Assembly: GCF_014203365.1 (NCBI RefSeq)
Contig: NZ_JACHIS010000001.1
Span: 4,216,001-4,280,000 of the forward strand
Origin: Actinoalloteichus hymeniacidonis
Lineage (GTDB): Bacteria > Actinomycetota > Actinomycetes > Mycobacteriales > Pseudonocardiaceae
DNA length: 64,000 nt
Direction of reading: 5' to 3'
The position numbers and the translations under genes were made by a program. This document shows positions 41,788-51,955 of the stretch, in pieces. Below the pieces are notes generated by a model. It was not told where the DNA came from and ran no database searches. It was given only the letters and a program-made list of their open reading frames with translations. Every line of letters begins with the position of its first letter. Positions within the stretch are counted from its first letter, which is position 1.

Positions 41788-43407
41788 TCAGGTCGCCGAC
41801 CGAACTCCCCCGAGTCGAGGCCGGACGAGATCGGGAGTGGCCGCAGCGGCCAGCTTCAATCCCTCCTGAGCTCCGATATCGATGGCGGCGTACTGGCCGT
41901 ACCCCGCTGCGGTCGTCGCGGTCACCGACAGGAGGCCGAGCCTGCGTTGCAGCACGGACTCACGGATCGTCCATCCGATCACCGCCTCTCGGCGCAGCAC
42001 CGCGGTATCCCTGGTCAGGCCGCTTCGGACCACCAGGTAGTCCCCGACGAGTGCGTGTCCGAGCGAGCGGTATCCCACGGCCGCGAGCACCGACAGGATC
42101 GGCAGCATGCCGAGCGCGACCAACCAGGACCATTCCGGAATGAAGGAGACATTCCGGCCGAGCCAGGCGAACAGTCCGGTGAGCACCGCCGTGGTCAGTA
42201 CCGCCCAACCGAGTCGGCGACGCAGGGCGGCACGCGGATGCGGAATGGGCGGTGTCGTGAACGGCCGATCGTCGCCGATGACGGCGGCGGCCACTCGCCG
42301 AGCCTCCCGGACCCCCACCCTAGGCAGAATGGTCGCCGACGGGTTCTCCGATACGCTGCCGCTCGACATCCCCGTCGAGATCACCGATGTATCCGCAGTA
42401 CCCATCCAACGCCACAGCAGCGGTTCCCAGATCTGCACTCCGCGCAGCCTGCGGTCGTCCCGGTTGATCTCGCGGGTCTTGAACAGACCCTGCTTGGTGC
42501 GCAGCATGGTTCCGTTCGCACTTCGAACCCTGCTGAGCCGGAACTTCCAGTTCTCGGTGAAGAAGTTCACCCCCAACGCGAGGACGCCCAGCACACCCGC
42601 ACCCAGGATGCCCAGCGGGATCAAGCCGAAGCCGGTGACACCGAGATCGGCGGCAAGGCCCAGCAGCGTGCCCAAGAGGTCGAACCCGACGGTCGTGCCC
42701 GACCAGTGCACTCCCCAGACCAGACCCACCGCCGCGACGAAAGCCCATACATTGAAGAGGTTGTGCACCATCCAGCGCGACCGGAAGGCGGCCAGCGTCA
42801 CCTCGTCGCTCGGCGTGATGGCCACCGATGGCTCGGATTCGTCCGCCGACACCACGCTCTCCGTCGCCGCGCCGGTCTGCGCAGGCTCCGCAGGCCCCGC
42901 AAGCAGCTCGCGCTGCAATTGTTGCGCGGCGGGCAGCGAGATCGCGTCCAGCACCAGTTCCGGCTCCGCACTGGTGGCCTGCGCCCCGGAGCGGATGTTC
43001 ACCACCCGCAATCCGGCGACTCGGTGCCGTAGGCGGGCCGTGGTGTCGACACTGCGGACCCGGTCCCGCCGCACGGAGCGATAGGTCCGGACCAGTAGGC
43101 CGGAACGGTATTCGACGAGCTCGCCGGTGAGGCGATAGCGGGTCTTCACCCACCGGAGCAGATCCGCCGTCGAGCTGACGATGCCGAGTCCGCCCGCGAT
43201 CACCGCGAACCAGACCACCTCGTCGAACAGCACGGTGGTCGCCACGATCGGGATGAGCGAGAGCACCATCAGGATGAGATCGATCCACACCATCCTGAAA
43301 TCCAGCCGCAACCACGGCGGACCGGAGTCGGGTTCGACGGTCGGCGGCGCGCTCTGTTCCACGATGGGCTCCGAGGGTGGTTCCTCGGTGGTCGATGCAA
43401 CGGTCAT
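41788..43407 (-). CDS. PH domain-containing membrane protein, YdbT-like
   Basis: The 539-residue membrane protein has paired bacterial PH (bPH2) domains, each after a helical hairpin. The first is around KTRYRLTGELVEYRSGLLVRTYRSVRRDRVRSVDTT. A second is near FRLSRVRSANGTMLRTKQGLF with RRLRGVQIWEPLLWRW. A third is near YLVVRSGLTRDTAVLRREAVIGWTI. Bacillus YdbT/YdbS proteins with this layout protect against certain antimicrobial peptides. ATG 43407 overlaps the upstream YdbS-like stop (ATGA). Confidence 0.85.
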   Translation of the reverse strand: MTVASTTEEPPSEPIVEQSAPPTVEPDSGPPWLRLDFRMVWIDLILMVLSLIPIVATTVLFDEVVWFAVIAGGLGIVSSTADLLRWVKTRYRLTGELVEYRSGLLVRTYRSVRRDRVRSVDTTARLRHRVAGLRVVNIRSGAQATSAEPELVLDAISLPAAQQLQRELLAGPAEPAQTGAATESVVSADESEPSVAITPSDEVTLAAFRSRWMVHNLFNVWAFVAAVGLVWGVHWSGTTVGFDLLGTLLGLAADLGVTGFGLIPLGILGAGVLGVLALGVNFFTENWKFRLSRVRSANGTMLRTKQGLFKTREINRDDRRLRGVQIWEPLLWRWMGTADTSVISTGMSSGSVSENPSATILPRVGVREARRVAAAVIGDDRPFTTPPIPHPRAALRRRLGWAVLTTAVLTGLFAWLGRNVSFIPEWSWLVALGMLPILSVLAAVGYRSLGHALVGDYLVVRSGLTRDTAVLRREAVIGWTIRESVLQRRLGLLSVTATTAAGYGQYAAIDIGAQEGLKLAAAATPDLVRPRLGGVRSAT

Positions 43408-43922
43408 GTCGCATCTCCGGGAGTCGCCTGGGTGATCCGGGTGAGGTCCTTGGCGAGGTCGGCCGCGACCCGGTGATCGAGTCCGACCAGGTACATCGCC
43501 CCGTGTGCCGACGCCGTGGTCACCGTGACCGTGGCCAGGCCGAAGGCCTGTTGCAGCGGACCTCGGACGGTGTCGACGGTCTGGACCCGGGAGATCGGCG
43601 CGACCCGCCACTCCCGGACGAACCAGCCCGTTCGGACGTAGACGGCCTCCTCGGTGGCCTCCCAACGGTGCACGGCGTACCGCCAGAACGGCACGATGGC
43701 GAGGTAGGCCACGCCCACGCCCGCCACCGCGATCAGGATGGGCAGGATCCAGGGTCGGGCGGGTTCGGCCAACACGTAGCCGGTGGTGAGCCCGCCGACG
43801 AGGACGGCGATCGCGATCAGCGCGCGCAGGGCCCACCACCCGATCGCTCGTCGCTCGATTCGATGTCGGGGCGGCTGCAGCCATAAGGGCTCGGCAGGCG
43901 GGTCCAGGGTCTGGGTCGTCAT
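43404..43922 (-). CDS. PH domain-containing membrane protein, YdbS-like
   Basis: The 172-residue protein has two membrane helices (residues about 35-75) followed by one bPH2 domain: AVHRWEATEEAVYVRTGWFVREWRVAPISRVQTVDTVRGPLQQAFGLATVTVTTASAHG. It overlaps the YdbT-like gene by 4 bases, giving the typical ydbS-ydbT pair. A TetR gene sits 25 bp upstream on the same strand and may control both. Confidence 0.88.
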   Translation of the reverse strand: MTTQTLDPPAEPLWLQPPRHRIERRAIGWWALRALIAIAVLVGGLTTGYVLAEPARPWILPILIAVAGVGVAYLAIVPFWRYAVHRWEATEEAVYVRTGWFVREWRVAPISRVQTVDTVRGPLQQAFGLATVTVTTASAHGAMYLVGLDHRVAADLAKDLTRITQATPGDAT

Positions 43923-43947
43923 CTCATCTCTTCCAGTGCTCGAAAGT

Positions 43948-44622
43948 TCAGCCACGACGTCGGCCTCTACCGGTGCGGCGCACGGCGATCGCGAAGATCT
44001 CGGCCAGTTCCTCGGCATAGGTGTCGACATCGAGTTCGGGTTTGGAGTACAGCTCGCGAGGCACCGATTCCAGGACGGAGGCAAGCGTCGCCGCCATCAC
44101 GGGAACGGAGAAGTCTCGGAATTCGCGGTGCTGTTGCCCTTCGATTAGCAAGCCCGACAGCGACGCCGCTATCGCCTCACGGTCGTGGCGATTGGATGTT
44201 CCAGTGCGGGCCCGGGCGCTGCTCGCGATTGCGTACAACGCGTACATCTGAGTGCGGTGCTTCGCGGTGTAGTGCACGAAGCCCGTGATCAGCCCGCGTA
44301 ACGCATCGACATAACTCGCGGCGTTCGCCATCCGCTGTTCCAACGCCTGCTCGATCTCGGTGTCCACCTGTGCGGCCACCTGATTGATCAGATCGTCCCG
44401 GCCATCGAAGTGGTAGGAGATCAACGCGGCGCTGATCCCCGCGTGCGCGGCGATGCGGGCCAGGGACGCCTTGGCCAGTCCGACCTCGGCGATGGTCTCG
44501 GTGGCGGCACGCAGAATCTGCTCGCGTCGAGCCTGCTCGATGAACGTCCGCGACTTCTGATCGCTCCGTTCATTTCCTGATTGCACGATCAGAAAACTAG
44601 CAGAGCAGTCAAGATTCTGCAT
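43948..44622 (-). CDS. TetR-family transcriptional regulator upstream of the PH-domain pair
   Basis: The 224-residue protein has a TetR DNA-binding domain at residues about 28-75: RREQILRAATETIAEVGLAKASLARIAAHAG and SAALISYHFDGRDDLI. A C-terminal helical ligand domain follows (TAKHRTQMYALYAIASSARA). ATG 44622 gives a 12-residue extra leader; GTG 44586 is an alternative. It lies 25 bp before the ydbS-like gene in the same direction, so it probably regulates its own operon. Confidence 0.88.
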   Translation of the reverse strand: MQNLDCSASFLIVQSGNERSDQKSRTFIEQARREQILRAATETIAEVGLAKASLARIAAHAGISAALISYHFDGRDDLINQVAAQVDTEIEQALEQRMANAASYVDALRGLITGFVHYTAKHRTQMYALYAIASSARARTGTSNRHDREAIAASLSGLLIEGQQHREFRDFSVPVMAATLASVLESVPRELYSKPELDVDTYAEELAEIFAIAVRRTGRGRRRG

Positions 44623-45039
44623 CGGCGCTGTTCAGGGACGGACCGACCATGCGCGCCCGACAGCGGCCAAGCCATGCGACAGCAGAAGCGTCAGATGTGC
44701 CACCCGTCAGGGGGCGGTCGAGAAGATCGAGACGGCGCGCGACACCCTCGGGTGTCGGAGGGCGGCCTGCGCTCGGAAAGGATCGGATGATCAGCCGCGC
44801 GGGCCGCGAGCCGTGGCCTCGTCGGGAGCATCGCGCGGAGTGGAGGCGGGGCGCAGCAGGCGCGACGACCAGAGCATCGCGCGGCGACAGGGCCGCACAC
44901 CTCGATGAATCAACCCGCCGTCGAGTCCGGCGGCGGGAAACCGGGGCACTGCGGTGGAACCATCACGGGTCCGCACACCACAGGCCGGTGCAGCGGTGGC
45001 GGGCGAGCCGTGTCGACGGCTCGCCCGCGACCGCCCGGG
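44623..45039. other. 417-bp intergenic region without a supported gene
   Basis: Only short overlapping ORFs without family features occur here. The 13-mer GAGCATCGCGCGG is directly repeated at 44826-44838 and 44872-44884. The right end contains the hairpin described at 44999-45028. The interval presumably carries the promoter of the TetR operon. Confidence 0.45.
44999..45028 (-). terminator. Perfect hairpin terminator after the disordered-protein gene
   Basis: GCGGGCGAGCCGT pairs perfectly with ACGGCTCGCCCGC (13 bp) around a GTCG tetraloop, 11 bases past the stop at 45040. Confidence 0.78.
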
Positions 45040-45510
45040 TCAGCCGTCGCGCCGACCGAACATCCGATTGCCCCGCTTACCGCCATCGGCGGACTCGTCC
45101 GCCTGGGCGTCACGGGTGCGCTGCAAGGTCGGCCAATCCCGCGTATCGCCGTCACCTGCGTCGCCGAAGGGGTCCTCGCCGCCGATCACCGCAGGCGCGG
45201 CATGGCCGGAATCATCGCCGATCAGCGAAGCGACATCGGGTTCCCCGATCGCCGAGCCACCGAACGCGGCGCCGGTCCCGGCACCACTCAACGGCAGCGG
45301 ATTGCCCATCGGCGGCGTCACCGGCTCGACCCGCGCCGACGGCGCCTGGCCGCCTTCCCAACCGGACTGCGGGGAACGCTGTTCGCCCTGGTACGGCCCG
45401 GCCGGAGACTGCGCACCGGGCCCACCCGCAGGCAGCCGGATACCCATCGGCGGGGTCGCGGGTTCGACCCGTCCCCCATCCGGCATGCCGAACTGGTCTC
45501 TGTTCTGCAC
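45040..45510 (-). CDS. Hypothetical disordered Pro/Gly-rich protein with a repeated motif
   Basis: The 156-residue protein starts at GTG 45510 with GGGAGG four bases upstream, one of the best ribosome-binding sites in the area, and ends at a strong terminator. The sequence begins QNRDQFGMPDGG. It contains a repeated segment, RVEPATPPMGIRLP and RVEPVTPPMGNPLP, separated by a Gln/Gly-rich stretch. An acidic middle (DSGHAAPAVIGGEDPFGDAGD) leads to a basic end with KRGNRMFGRRDG. No folded domain, signal or membrane helix is seen. No family recognised. Confidence 0.65.
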   Translation of the reverse strand: MQNRDQFGMPDGGRVEPATPPMGIRLPAGGPGAQSPAGPYQGEQRSPQSGWEGGQAPSARVEPVTPPMGNPLPLSGAGTGAAFGGSAIGEPDVASLIGDDSGHAAPAVIGGEDPFGDAGDGDTRDWPTLQRTRDAQADESADGGKRGNRMFGRRDG

Positions 45511-45613
45511 GAGGCCTCCCAGTGCTCCCGAAACGTGCGTCACGATGCTATTACGTCCGTGTCCGCCTGCGACGGGAAATGTCAGATATCCCGGCGGCTG
45601 CGCGGAACCCGCC

Positions 45614-46543
45614 TCAGGAGGTCTCCTGCAACCGTTGTAGGGCCGAGGCCAGATCGGCCGGGTACTCGCTCTCGAACTCGACCCACTGCCCATCGGCCGG
45701 ATGCTCGAAGCCGAGGCGCCGCGCGTGCAACCACTGCCGAGTCAGCTTCAGATCCTTGGCCAGGGACGGGTCCGCGCCGTAGGTGAGGTCGCCGACGCAG
45801 GGGTGTCGCAGTGCGGAGAAGTGCACCCGGATCTGATGTGTCCGGCCCGTCTCCAACCGGACCTCGGTCAGCGAGGCGTGCCGGAATGCCTCGATCACCT
45901 CGTAGTGCGTCACGCTGGGCCTGCCATCGGCGATCACGGCGAACTTGTAGTCATGCCGGGGATGCCGATCGATCGGCGCGTCGATGGTGCCCTTGGTCGG
46001 ATCCGGATGGCCTTGGACCACGGCGTGATAGATCTTCTTGACCGTGCGCTCCTTGAAGGCGCGCTTGAGCACCGAATAGGCGTGCTCGCTCTTGGCGACC
46101 ACCATCACGCCCGTGGTGCCCACGTCGAGTCGGTGCACCACACCCTGGCGTTCGGCGGCACCCGAGGTCGCGATCCGCAGTCCCATCGCCGCCAGCCCCG
46201 CCACCACCGTCGGGCCGGTCCAGCCCGGGCTCGGGTGCACGGCGACGCCGACCGGCTTGTCGACCACCGCGATCTCGTCGTCCTCGTAGATCACCCGGAG
46301 TCCGTCGACCTCGCTCGGCTCCACGACCTGCGGCGCCGCCGGGCCGGGGATCACGACCTCCAGATTGCTGCCCGCGATCAACCGATCGGACTTGCCCACG
46401 GTGCGGCCGTCGATCAGCACGTCGCCTGCCTCGGCCATCGCGACGATCGCCGTGCGGGACAGACCGAGCAGTTTGGCCAGCCCCGCGTCCACCCGCAACC
46501 CGTCCAGCCCATCGGGCACCGGCAGTGCTCGCTGCTCGCTCAT
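45614..46543 (-). CDS. rluD: 23S rRNA pseudouridine synthase, RluD family
   Basis: The 309-residue protein has an N-terminal S4 RNA-binding domain ([39 protein letters not shown] region). The pseudouridine synthase core has the catalytic Asp140 in HRLDVGTTG, then [10 protein letters not shown] and RTHQIRVHF. By family it would modify helix 69 uridines of 23S rRNA. Its ATG overlaps the lspA stop (ATGA); lspA-rluD is a common pair. Confidence 0.93.
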   Translation of the reverse strand: MSEQRALPVPDGLDGLRVDAGLAKLLGLSRTAIVAMAEAGDVLIDGRTVGKSDRLIAGSNLEVVIPGPAAPQVVEPSEVDGLRVIYEDDEIAVVDKPVGVAVHPSPGWTGPTVVAGLAAMGLRIATSGAAERQGVVHRLDVGTTGVMVVAKSEHAYSVLKRAFKERTVKKIYHAVVQGHPDPTKGTIDAPIDRHPRHDYKFAVIADGRPSVTHYEVIEAFRHASLTEVRLETGRTHQIRVHFSALRHPCVGDLTYGADPSLAKDLKLTRQWLHARRLGFEHPADGQWVEFESEYPADLASALQRLQETS

Positions 46544-47319
46544 GCGGAACCCTCCTGTCGGGTCCTCCCGGACCCGGTCGACTCAGTGCGATCAGCCGCG
46601 TCGGTCGCCGCACCGGGTGGGGCTTCGCGTGCCGCCTTCTTCGCGCTCTTCTTCTCGTTCTTGATCGTCGTGCCGTCGTAGTCCTTACCCAGGAAAGCGA
46701 GCAGGACCAACAGCACACCACCGCTGACCAACGAGGAGTCCGCGATATTGAACACCGGCCACACACTGCCGTCGGGGGCCAACAGCGACAGGAAGTCGAC
46801 GACGTGGCCCTCCAGCGGCCCGGGCGCCCGGAACAGCCGGTCGACGAGATTACCGAGCGCACCACCCAGCACCAAGCCGAGTCCGATTCCCCAGCCGATC
46901 GACCGCAGTCGAGGCGCCATCCACAGGATTCCGACGACGACGGCGATCGAGATCAGGGACAACAACCAGGTCATCCCGGTGGCCATCGAGAACGCGGCGC
47001 CGGGATTGCGGAAGAGCACCAGGTAGAGCCCACCACCGAAGAGCTCGACCGGCGGTCGGTGCTCCAGATTCTCCACCGCGACGACCTTCGTGACGATGTC
47101 GAGCGCCAGCACCGCCAGCGCCGCCGACACCAGTAGACCGACTCGCTTGGGCGGCAACGGCACAGCGGGCTGCTCGACCACGACCGAGTCCGCCGCCGGG
47201 TCTGCGACGGTGTCCCCGGCAGCGGCTCGGTCCGGGTCGCTGCCGGTCTCGACGGGCTCGGCCCGAGGCGTGTCGCTCGCCCTGTCGACGGGGTCCGGGT
47301 CGGGATGCTCGGTGTTCAC
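46540..47319 (-). CDS. lspA: Lipoprotein signal peptidase (signal peptidase II)
   Basis: LspA cuts the signal peptide from diacylglyceryl prolipoproteins after Lgt. The 259-residue protein has a 55-residue acidic N-terminal extension, four membrane helices, the NPGAAFS motif (105-111), and the catalytic aspartates in GNLVDRLF and FNIADSS. A C-terminal basic tail ([11 protein letters not shown]) follows. GTG 47319 is used; the reading frame stays open further upstream, but that part lacks coding character. Confidence 0.93.
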   Translation of the reverse strand: MNTEHPDPDPVDRASDTPRAEPVETGSDPDRAAAGDTVADPAADSVVVEQPAVPLPPKRVGLLVSAALAVLALDIVTKVVAVENLEHRPPVELFGGGLYLVLFRNPGAAFSMATGMTWLLSLISIAVVVGILWMAPRLRSIGWGIGLGLVLGGALGNLVDRLFRAPGPLEGHVVDFLSLLAPDGSVWPVFNIADSSLVSGGVLLVLLAFLGKDYDGTTIKNEKKSAKKAAREAPPGAATDAADRTESTGSGRTRQEGSA

Positions 47320-47461
47320 CCGGCCATTGTCCCGCACGAACACCCGGCGACCGACCCGACGCACACCGAGCGGCCGCACAGGCCGCTTCGAGCAGGCACC
47401 GTCATCGGGACCGGAGATCGTCATGGCCGTAGCTCCTCGCCTCTCCCGCTCAGGGGTACGC

Positions 47462-47490
47462 CCCCCACACATCATGGCGATGTGCGGGGA
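47462..47490 (-). terminator. Hairpin downstream of ileS
   Basis: CCCACACATC pairs with GATGTGCGGG (one mismatch, extendable by flanking C/G runs) around a five-base loop, starting 12 bases past the ileS stop. Confidence 0.5.
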
Positions 47491-47501
47491 GGCGACGAGC
47501 C

Positions 47502-50500
47502 TCAGGCCTTGCGTACCGCGACGGCGATCTGTGCGCCGTCGCCGACCGTTCCGGCGAAGCCACCGTCGACGGGTGCGAAGACGACCCGGACCGCCAGTGT
47601 CTCCTTGCCCAGGAAGCCCTCCCACTGTCGCAGGGCTGCGGTGACGTCCTCGGTCGCCGACACGGTCAGCTCGATGCGGTCGGAGACGTGCAGGTCCGCG
47701 TCCCGCCGCGCCTGCTGCACGACCCGTACCGCGTCCTTGACCAGACCCTCGGTGGCCAGCTCCTCGGTGACCTCGGTGTCCAGCACGACCACGCCCGCGC
47801 CGCCGGGTAGTGCCGAGGTAGCCGATGGATCGGCCGCGACCAGCCGCTCCTCGAACTCACCGGGAAGCAGTTGCACGCCCGCCGCCGTGACGGTGCCGTC
47901 GGCCTCCTGCGTCCACTCCCCCGCCTTCACCGCGCGGATGACCTGCTGGACCGCCTTGCCGATCCTCGGGCCCGCCGCCCTGGCGTTGACGGCGATCTCG
48001 AACCGACCGTAGGCCGAGACGTCGTCGGTCAACTGCACGTCCTTGACGTTGACCTCGTCCCGGATCAGATCCAGGAAGGGCTCCAGTGCCGCCGCGTCCG
48101 GCGCCGCCACCACGAGGGTGCGCAACGGCAACCGCACCCGCAGCTTGGCGGCCTTGCGCAGCGCCGACGTCGTCGAGCAGACCTGGCGAACGCGGTCCAT
48201 CGCCGTCACCAGCGCCGGGTCTGCGGGCAGGTTCTCCACCTCCGGCCAGTCGGCCAGGTGCACCGAACGCCCGCCGGTCAACCCACGCCACACGGCCTCG
48301 GTGGTCAGCGGCAGTAGCGGCGCGGCCACCCGACACACCACCTCCAGCACCGTGTGCAGCGTGTCCACCGCGGCCTGGTCGCCCGCCCAGAAACGTTCCC
48401 GCGACCGACGCACATACCAGTTGGTGAGCACCTCCAGGAAACTCTCGACCAGGCCGCAGGCGCCCGCCAGGTCGGAGGCGTCCATCGCGGCACCCGTGTC
48501 GACCACCAGCTCGTGCGTCTTGGCCAGCACATACCGGTCCAGGACATGGGTGGAGGGACCGCGCCCGGTCCGCGCACCGAAGTCGGAGTCGGTCAACGAG
48601 GCACCCTCGACCGACTCGGCGTTGGCGTACAGCGCCAGGAAGTACCAGGAGTTCCACAGCGGCAGCACCGACTGCCGGACCGCGTCGCGCACCCCCCGCT
48701 CGGTGACGATCAGGTTGCCGCCACGCAGGATCGAACTGGACATCAGGAACCAGCGCATCGCGTCCGCGCCGTCCCGCGCGAACACCTCGTCCACCGCCGG
48801 GTAGTTGCGCAGCGACTTCGACATCTTCTGGCCGTCGTCACCGAGGACGATCCCGTGCACCACCGCGTGCCGGAACGCGGGCCGGTCGAACAACGCCGTG
48901 GCCAGCACGTGCAGCGTGTAGAACCAGCCCCTGGTCTGGCCGTTGTACTCCACGATGAAGTCGCCGGGGTAGTGGTGCTCGAACCAGTCGCGGTTCTCGA
49001 ACGGGTAGTGCACCTGGGCGAAGGGCATCGCCCCGGACTCGAACCAGCAGTCCAGGACCTCGGGAACCCGGCGCATGGTCGACCGACCGGTCGGGTCGTC
49101 CGGGTTGGGGCGGGTCAGGTTGTCGATGTACGGCCGGTGCAGATCGGTGGGCCGGACCCCGAAGTCGCGCTCCAACTCGTCGAGCGAGCCGTACACGTCG
49201 ACCCTGGGGTAGGCGGGGTCGTCGGAGGTCCACACCGGGATCGGCGAGCCCCAGTAGCGGTTCCGCGAGATCGACCAATCCCTGGCGCCCTCCAGCCACT
49301 TGCCGAACTGGCCGTCCCGGATCTGCCCGGGCACCCAGTCGATCTGCTGGTTCAGCTCGACCATCCGGTCCCGGAAGCGGGTGACGGCGACGAACCAGGA
49401 CGACACCGCGCGCTGGATCAGCGGGTTCCGGCAGCGCCAGCAGTGCGGATAGGGGTGGTCGTAGGTCTCGTGCCGCACGAGCGACCCGGCGGCCTTGAGG
49501 TCGCGGATGATCTCCTTGTTGGCCTCGAAGACCTGCTGTCCCGCATACGGCGGCACCTCGGTGGTGAAGCGGCCCCGCGAGTCGACCGGCACGACGGGTT
49601 CGATGTCCGCGGCGTCGGTGACGGCCTTGTCGTCCTCACCGAAGGCCGGGGCGATGTGCACGATCCCGGTGCCGTCCTCCGTGGTGACGTAGTCGGCCGC
49701 CAGGATCTGATGGGCGTTGGGCCGACCGAGGAAGAAGTCGAAGGGTGGCGTGTAGCGGCGGCCGAGCAGTTCGGCGCCGGTGCACCGCGCGACGATCCGG
49801 TCGACGGCGTCCTCACCGAGTTCCCTGGCATAGTGCGCCAGTCGCGCCTCGGCGAGCAGGTAGCGCTCGCCCTCGTGCTCGACGGTCACGTACTCGACGT
49901 CCGGGTGGACGGCCATGGCGAGGTTACTCGGCAGCGTCCACGGGGTCGTCGTCCAGATCAGCGCGCGTTCCCCGGTCTCCAACCGCATCGAGACGGTGAC
50001 CGCGGGGTCCTGCCGATCGCGGTAGACGTCGTCCATCTTCGTCTCGGTGTTGGACAGCGGTGTCTCGCAGCGCCAGCAGTACCAGAGCACCCGGAAGCCG
50101 TCGTAGACCAGACCCTTGTCCCACAACGACTTGAAGGCCCACATGACGCTTTCCATGTAGTCCAGGTCGAGGGTCTTGTAGTCGTTGTCGAAGTCCACCC
50201 AGCGGGCCTGGCGGGTGACGTACTCGCGCCACTGGTCGGTGTAGCGCAGCACCGAGGTACGGCAGGCCTCGTTGAAGACGTCGATGCCCATCTGCTCGAT
50301 CTGCGACTTGTGATCGATCCCGAGCTGCCGTTCCGCCTCCACCTCGGCGGGCAGGCCGTGGGTGTCCCAGCCGAAGCGGCGCTCGACACGCTTGCCGCGC
50401 ATGGTCTGGTACCTCGGCACGACGTCCTTGACGTAGCCGGTCAGCAGGTGCCCGTAGTGCGGGAGCCCGTTTGCGAAGGGCGGGCCGTCGTAGAAGACGA

Positions 50501-50666
50501 ACTCGTTGGAGCCATTCTCGCCACTGGGGCGGGCCCGGATGCTCTCGGCGAAGGTGTCGTCGGCCGACCAGTAGGAGAGCACCGCTTCCTCGACCTCGGG
50601 GAACGAGGGCTGGGCGGGAACTCCGGCGGAATCCGGACCGGTGAGGCGGACCTTGGGGTAGGCCAT
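47502..50666 (-). CDS. ileS: Isoleucyl-tRNA synthetase
   Basis: IleS charges tRNA-Ile. The 1054-residue class I synthetase has the HIGH-type motif PHYGH (about 69-73), the CP1 editing domain with [17 protein letters not shown], the [17 protein letters not shown] segment, and [15 protein letters not shown]. The C-terminal anticodon domain includes [12 protein letters not shown]. It lies in the long (type 2, eukaryote-like) size class, as in mycobacteria. ATG 50666 gives [10 protein letters not shown] with GGAG upstream. Expression is probably controlled by the T-box leader directly upstream. Confidence 0.96.
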   Translation of the reverse strand: MAYPKVRLTGPDSAGVPAQPSFPEVEEAVLSYWSADDTFAESIRARPSGENGSNEFVFYDGPPFANGLPHYGHLLTGYVKDVVPRYQTMRGKRVERRFGWDTHGLPAEVEAERQLGIDHKSQIEQMGIDVFNEACRTSVLRYTDQWREYVTRQARWVDFDNDYKTLDLDYMESVMWAFKSLWDKGLVYDGFRVLWYCWRCETPLSNTETKMDDVYRDRQDPAVTVSMRLETGERALIWTTTPWTLPSNLAMAVHPDVEYVTVEHEGERYLLAEARLAHYARELGEDAVDRIVARCTGAELLGRRYTPPFDFFLGRPNAHQILAADYVTTEDGTGIVHIAPAFGEDDKAVTDAADIEPVVPVDSRGRFTTEVPPYAGQQVFEANKEIIRDLKAAGSLVRHETYDHPYPHCWRCRNPLIQRAVSSWFVAVTRFRDRMVELNQQIDWVPGQIRDGQFGKWLEGARDWSISRNRYWGSPIPVWTSDDPAYPRVDVYGSLDELERDFGVRPTDLHRPYIDNLTRPNPDDPTGRSTMRRVPEVLDCWFESGAMPFAQVHYPFENRDWFEHHYPGDFIVEYNGQTRGWFYTLHVLATALFDRPAFRHAVVHGIVLGDDGQKMSKSLRNYPAVDEVFARDGADAMRWFLMSSSILRGGNLIVTERGVRDAVRQSVLPLWNSWYFLALYANAESVEGASLTDSDFGARTGRGPSTHVLDRYVLAKTHELVVDTGAAMDASDLAGACGLVESFLEVLTNWYVRRSRERFWAGDQAAVDTLHTVLEVVCRVAAPLLPLTTEAVWRGLTGGRSVHLADWPEVENLPADPALVTAMDRVRQVCSTTSALRKAAKLRVRLPLRTLVVAAPDAAALEPFLDLIRDEVNVKDVQLTDDVSAYGRFEIAVNARAAGPRIGKAVQQVIRAVKAGEWTQEADGTVTAAGVQLLPGEFEERLVAADPSATSALPGGAGVVVLDTEVTEELATEGLVKDAVRVVQQARRDADLHVSDRIELTVSATEDVTAALRQWEGFLGKETLAVRVVFAPVDGGFAGTVGDGAQIAVAVRKA

Positions 50667-50900
50667 CGAATTGCTCCTCGCGGGTGGTGGCGTTCGTCTG
50701 GAGTCCGCTGACGCAGATCTCCTGGGGACGACATGCCACTGAGACATCCCGCGGTACCACCCCGCTTGCCGACGCGTTCGCTCCTTCGCGAGCGTCGACC
50801 TCTCGATTCGGGGCTATGACGGGCCCACCCGACCGGTTCTACTGAGAGCCGAGGGCTCGGTTCTTCCGGCGGCTCCCCGGTGATGGCCGGATCGATGCCT
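50667..50900 (-). promoter_or_regulatory. Ile-specific T-box leader of ileS
   Basis: The minus-strand leader holds the T-box core GGGTGGTACCGCGGG at 50749-50763, read right to left. Its TGGT bulge would pair with the ACCA end of uncharged tRNA-Ile. A Stem I-like segment near 50865-50900 has GGCCATCACCGGGGAGCC, where ATC at 50882-50884 is the likely Ile specifier, and CCGGAAGAACCG follows. ACCACCC just before the ribosome-binding site can pair with GGGTGGT of the T-box, which suggests control of translation start rather than termination. Actinobacterial ileS T-boxes of this compact kind are known. Confidence 0.88.
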
Positions 50901-50901
50901 G

Positions 50902-50927
50902 TGACTACAGATTAGCGACGGGGTCAA
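50902..50927 (-). promoter_or_regulatory. Possible ileS promoter
   Basis: TTGACC (-35 type, 50922-50927) and TAGTCA (-10 type, 50902-50907) precede the T-box on the minus strand. The 14-base spacing is short, so the assignment is weak. Confidence 0.3.
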
Positions 50928-50977
50928 AACCGTTTCGCTCCGACCCCGGTGGATCATCGGGTTCGATGACAGACGGC

Positions 50978-51006
50978 ACCGCCCCAGCGGATTCCGCTGG
51001 GGCGGT
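50978..51006 (-). terminator. Perfect hairpin terminator after wag31
   Basis: ACCGCCCCAGCGG pairs perfectly with CCGCTGGGGCGGT (13 bp) around an ATT loop, 51 bases after the wag31 stop. It insulates ileS from the division-gene transcript. Confidence 0.78.
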
Positions 51007-51057
51007 CGACGGTTCTCGACGCCGATCCCGACCGACGTCGCCGGTCGGCCTCGGTGC

Positions 51058-51879
51058 TCAGCCCGCCTCGGCGGTGCGACCGCCGAAGCTGTATCCCGTC
51101 TGATGGCTGGATCGAGTGGACTCGATGGGCGGGACGGCGCTGCCCCGGTCCTCCAGCTCGCGCAGCTGGGAGTCCAACATCGTCTTGAGCCTGGTGCGGT
51201 ACTCGCGTTCGAAGGTCCGCAGGACCTCGATCTCCTTGTCCAGGCTGTTCTTCTCCTGGGTGATCCCCGCGAGGATCTCGGAGTGCTTGCGCTGCGCATC
51301 GCGCTCGAGGGTCGCGGCCTTCTCCCTGGACTGCCGCTCCACTGCTTCGGAGCGAGTGCGCGCGTCACCGAGCATGGTCTCGGCCCTGGTCCGGGCCTCG
51401 TTCACCAGCCCGTCGGACTTCGTCCGTGCCTCGGAGAGGAGCTGCTCGGACTTCGTCCTCGCCTCCGAGAGCATGCCGTCGGCCTCGGCCTTCGCCTCGC
51501 CGGTGAGGCGGTCGGCCATCTCCTGGGCCAGTCCGAGAACCTTCGCCGCCTGGACGTGGTGGTCCCCGCCCGGTGCGGTCTGCTCGACCATCGACGGTGC
51601 GGGCACCGGCGAGAGTCGCCTTGGCTCCTCCGCAGGCCTGCTCGCGGGCGCGGCGGCAGCACCTGCTCGGGCGTCCTCCAGGTCCGCGCGCGTGTTGTCG
51701 AGTTGCTGGTCCAGCTGCTCGATCTGGTTGCGCAGTTCGTTGTTCTCTTCGATCAGTCTTGCGAGTTCGCCTTCAACCAGGTCGAGGAATGCGTCCACCT
51801 CGTCCTCGTTGTAGCCCCGCTTGCCAATCGGTGGCTTGCTGAACGCGACGTTGTGCACGTCGGCGGGCGTCAACGGCAT
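51058..51879 (-). CDS. wag31: Polar growth protein DivIVA/Wag31
   Basis: Wag31 marks curved membrane at the cell poles and directs tip growth in actinobacteria. The 273-residue protein has the conserved DivIVA N-terminus ([20 protein letters not shown], then [16 protein letters not shown]) and a first coiled coil to about residue 70. A Pro/Ala-rich linker follows, then a long coiled coil with tandem units such as [33 protein letters not shown] and [11 protein letters not shown]. The C-terminal HQTGYSFGG is typical of the mycobacterial group. Confidence 0.95.
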   Translation of the reverse strand: MPLTPADVHNVAFSKPPIGKRGYNEDEVDAFLDLVEGELARLIEENNELRNQIEQLDQQLDNTRADLEDARAGAAAAPASRPAEEPRRLSPVPAPSMVEQTAPGGDHHVQAAKVLGLAQEMADRLTGEAKAEADGMLSEARTKSEQLLSEARTKSDGLVNEARTRAETMLGDARTRSEAVERQSREKAATLERDAQRKHSEILAGITQEKNSLDKEIEVLRTFEREYRTRLKTMLDSQLRELEDRGSAVPPIESTRSSHQTGYSFGGRTAEAG

Positions 51880-51955
51880 GGCTAGATCACCTCACGCACT
51901 CCTCGACAACGGACCCCGGAGCTCCCCGCTGCCCGGTCCGTCCGTGTCGTCTTGT

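Noticed and set aside
48354-50711. Long plus-strand ORF of 785 codons opposite ileS
   Set aside because: It is a mirror of ileS codon bias in GC-rich DNA. IleS has all synthetase motifs; the antisense frame has none.
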